From the NCBI RefSeq assembly GCF_001884235.1, contig NZ_MAOI01000107.1, forward strand, positions 90,435-154,434: a stretch of 64,000 nt of DNA. Reading direction: 5' to 3'. The notes beneath the pieces are model-generated. The model was given only the letters and a program-made list of their open reading frames with translations, ran no database searches and had not been told where the DNA came from. The DNA is from Bacillus paramycoides (GTDB lineage: Bacteria; Bacillota; Bacilli; Bacillales; Bacillaceae_G). The first letter of the stretch is position 1. Each line of letters begins with the position of its first letter. The position numbers were made by a program, and so were the translations under genes. Below, piece after piece: positions 63,789-64,000 of the stretch.

Positions 63789-63917
63789 CATCGCTATCAA
63801 GTTAAGAAATACATTCTTCCCCAAAACGAAAAAAATGAACTAAATTTCTATGGACAACTATGAAAGGATGAAATTTTCGTCATGGGGATACTTCAAAATC
63901 CTAGGTTAATGGGCATG
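63789..63917 (+). mobile_element. 129-bp IS231-like miniature element with target duplication
   Basis: The left end CATCGCTATCAAGTTAAGAA and the right end, reading inward, CATGCCCATTAACCTAGGAT each match 16 of 20 bases of the IS231 terminal repeat CATGCCCATCAACTTAAGAA as I remember it. Sequence similarity continues further inward on both sides (TCCCCA...ACGAAAA). The flanks TGGTGCTACCC (63778-63788) and GGGTGATACCC (63918-63928) match at 9 of 11 bases; the latter fits the GGG-N5-CCC target preference of IS231. It has no coding capacity. Confidence 0.6.
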
Positions 63918-63928
63918 GGGTGATACCC

Positions 63929-64000
63929 CACATCCATCAACTTAAGGATTTAGACTATTCTTGAAGTTAAAAGCACGTTACTATTCTCTTATGTTAATGA
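63929..64000 (+). mobile_element. Left end of another IS231-like element, cut by the window edge
   Basis: CACATCCATCAACTTAAGGA (63929-63948) matches 17 of 20 bases of the IS231-type terminal repeat and starts exactly at the end of the GGG-N5-CCC duplication of the neighbouring element. Its other end is outside the window. Confidence 0.5.

Overview
The window is AT-rich, gene-dense chromosome from a member of the Bacillus cereus group (B. cereus, B. thuringiensis or B. anthracis-like). This rests on the class IV PHA synthase cluster (phaJ-phaP-phaQ / phaR-phaB-phaC), an alpha/beta-type SASP, a Spo0E-like phosphatase, KinB- and KinD-like sporulation kinases, strong AGGAGG-type ribosome binding sites with frequent TTG/GTG starts, four dispersed repeats of the bcr type, an IS231-like miniature element and a group I intron in nrdE. 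No rRNA, tRNA, CRISPR or intact transposase was found. Functions are inferred from motifs and remembered families; no database search was run.

Layout, left to right. 1-3.3 kb: start of a CdaR-like gene (minus), then a beta-propeller lipoprotein with an OmpR-type two-component system. 3.4-7.3 kb: lutR and lutABC (L-lactate oxidation) with a matching LutR operator. 7.3-12.2 kb: prepilin peptidase, a small receiver-domain protein, a formate/nitrite-type channel, a TerC manganese exporter behind a yybP-ykoY Mn2+ riboswitch, a TrkH/KtrB potassium transporter and a SASP. 12.4-16.8 kb: the PHA cluster. 16.8-20.1 kb: a DAO-type flavoenzyme, a second KtrB-like transporter and two small genes. 20.2-28.1 kb: a 2-aminoethylphosphonate operon (uptake, phnX, phnW, an extra saccharopine-dehydrogenase-like enzyme, DeoR regulator). 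28.1-28.9 kb: a decayed stretch with an internalin-type LRR remnant.

28.9-43.5 kb: a pseudo-enzyme related to MtnB, an AcuB-like CBS/ACT protein, a polysaccharide deacetylase, a Spo0E-like phosphatase beside a KinD-like kinase, MarR, oligoendopeptidase F, DinB, a KinB-like kinase, the queCDEF operon under a preQ1 riboswitch, and several small genes. 43.8-47.9 kb: nrdIEF with NrdR boxes on the core promoter and a 376-nt group I intron placed directly after the catalytic cysteine codon of nrdE.

48.1-57.2 kb is the most coherent system: a putrescine catabolic regulon. It has a PuuP-like importer, putrescine aminotransferase (PatA), gamma-aminobutyraldehyde dehydrogenase (PatD) and a catabolic glutamate dehydrogenase that can recycle the glutamate made by PatA. 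Three near-consensus sigma-54 promoters precede the permease, the GluDH operon and patD-patA, and an enhancer-binding protein with CBS and PAS domains sits in the middle. Two small uncharacterised proteins ride in the GluDH operon, one a stand-alone lipoyl/biotinyl-like domain. 57.2-64 kb: a YtrA-type GntR regulator with two ABC transporters, an AgcS remnant, a CPBP protease fused to an AbrB-like tail, Lrp, an AhpD-like protein and IS231-type remnants at the right edge.
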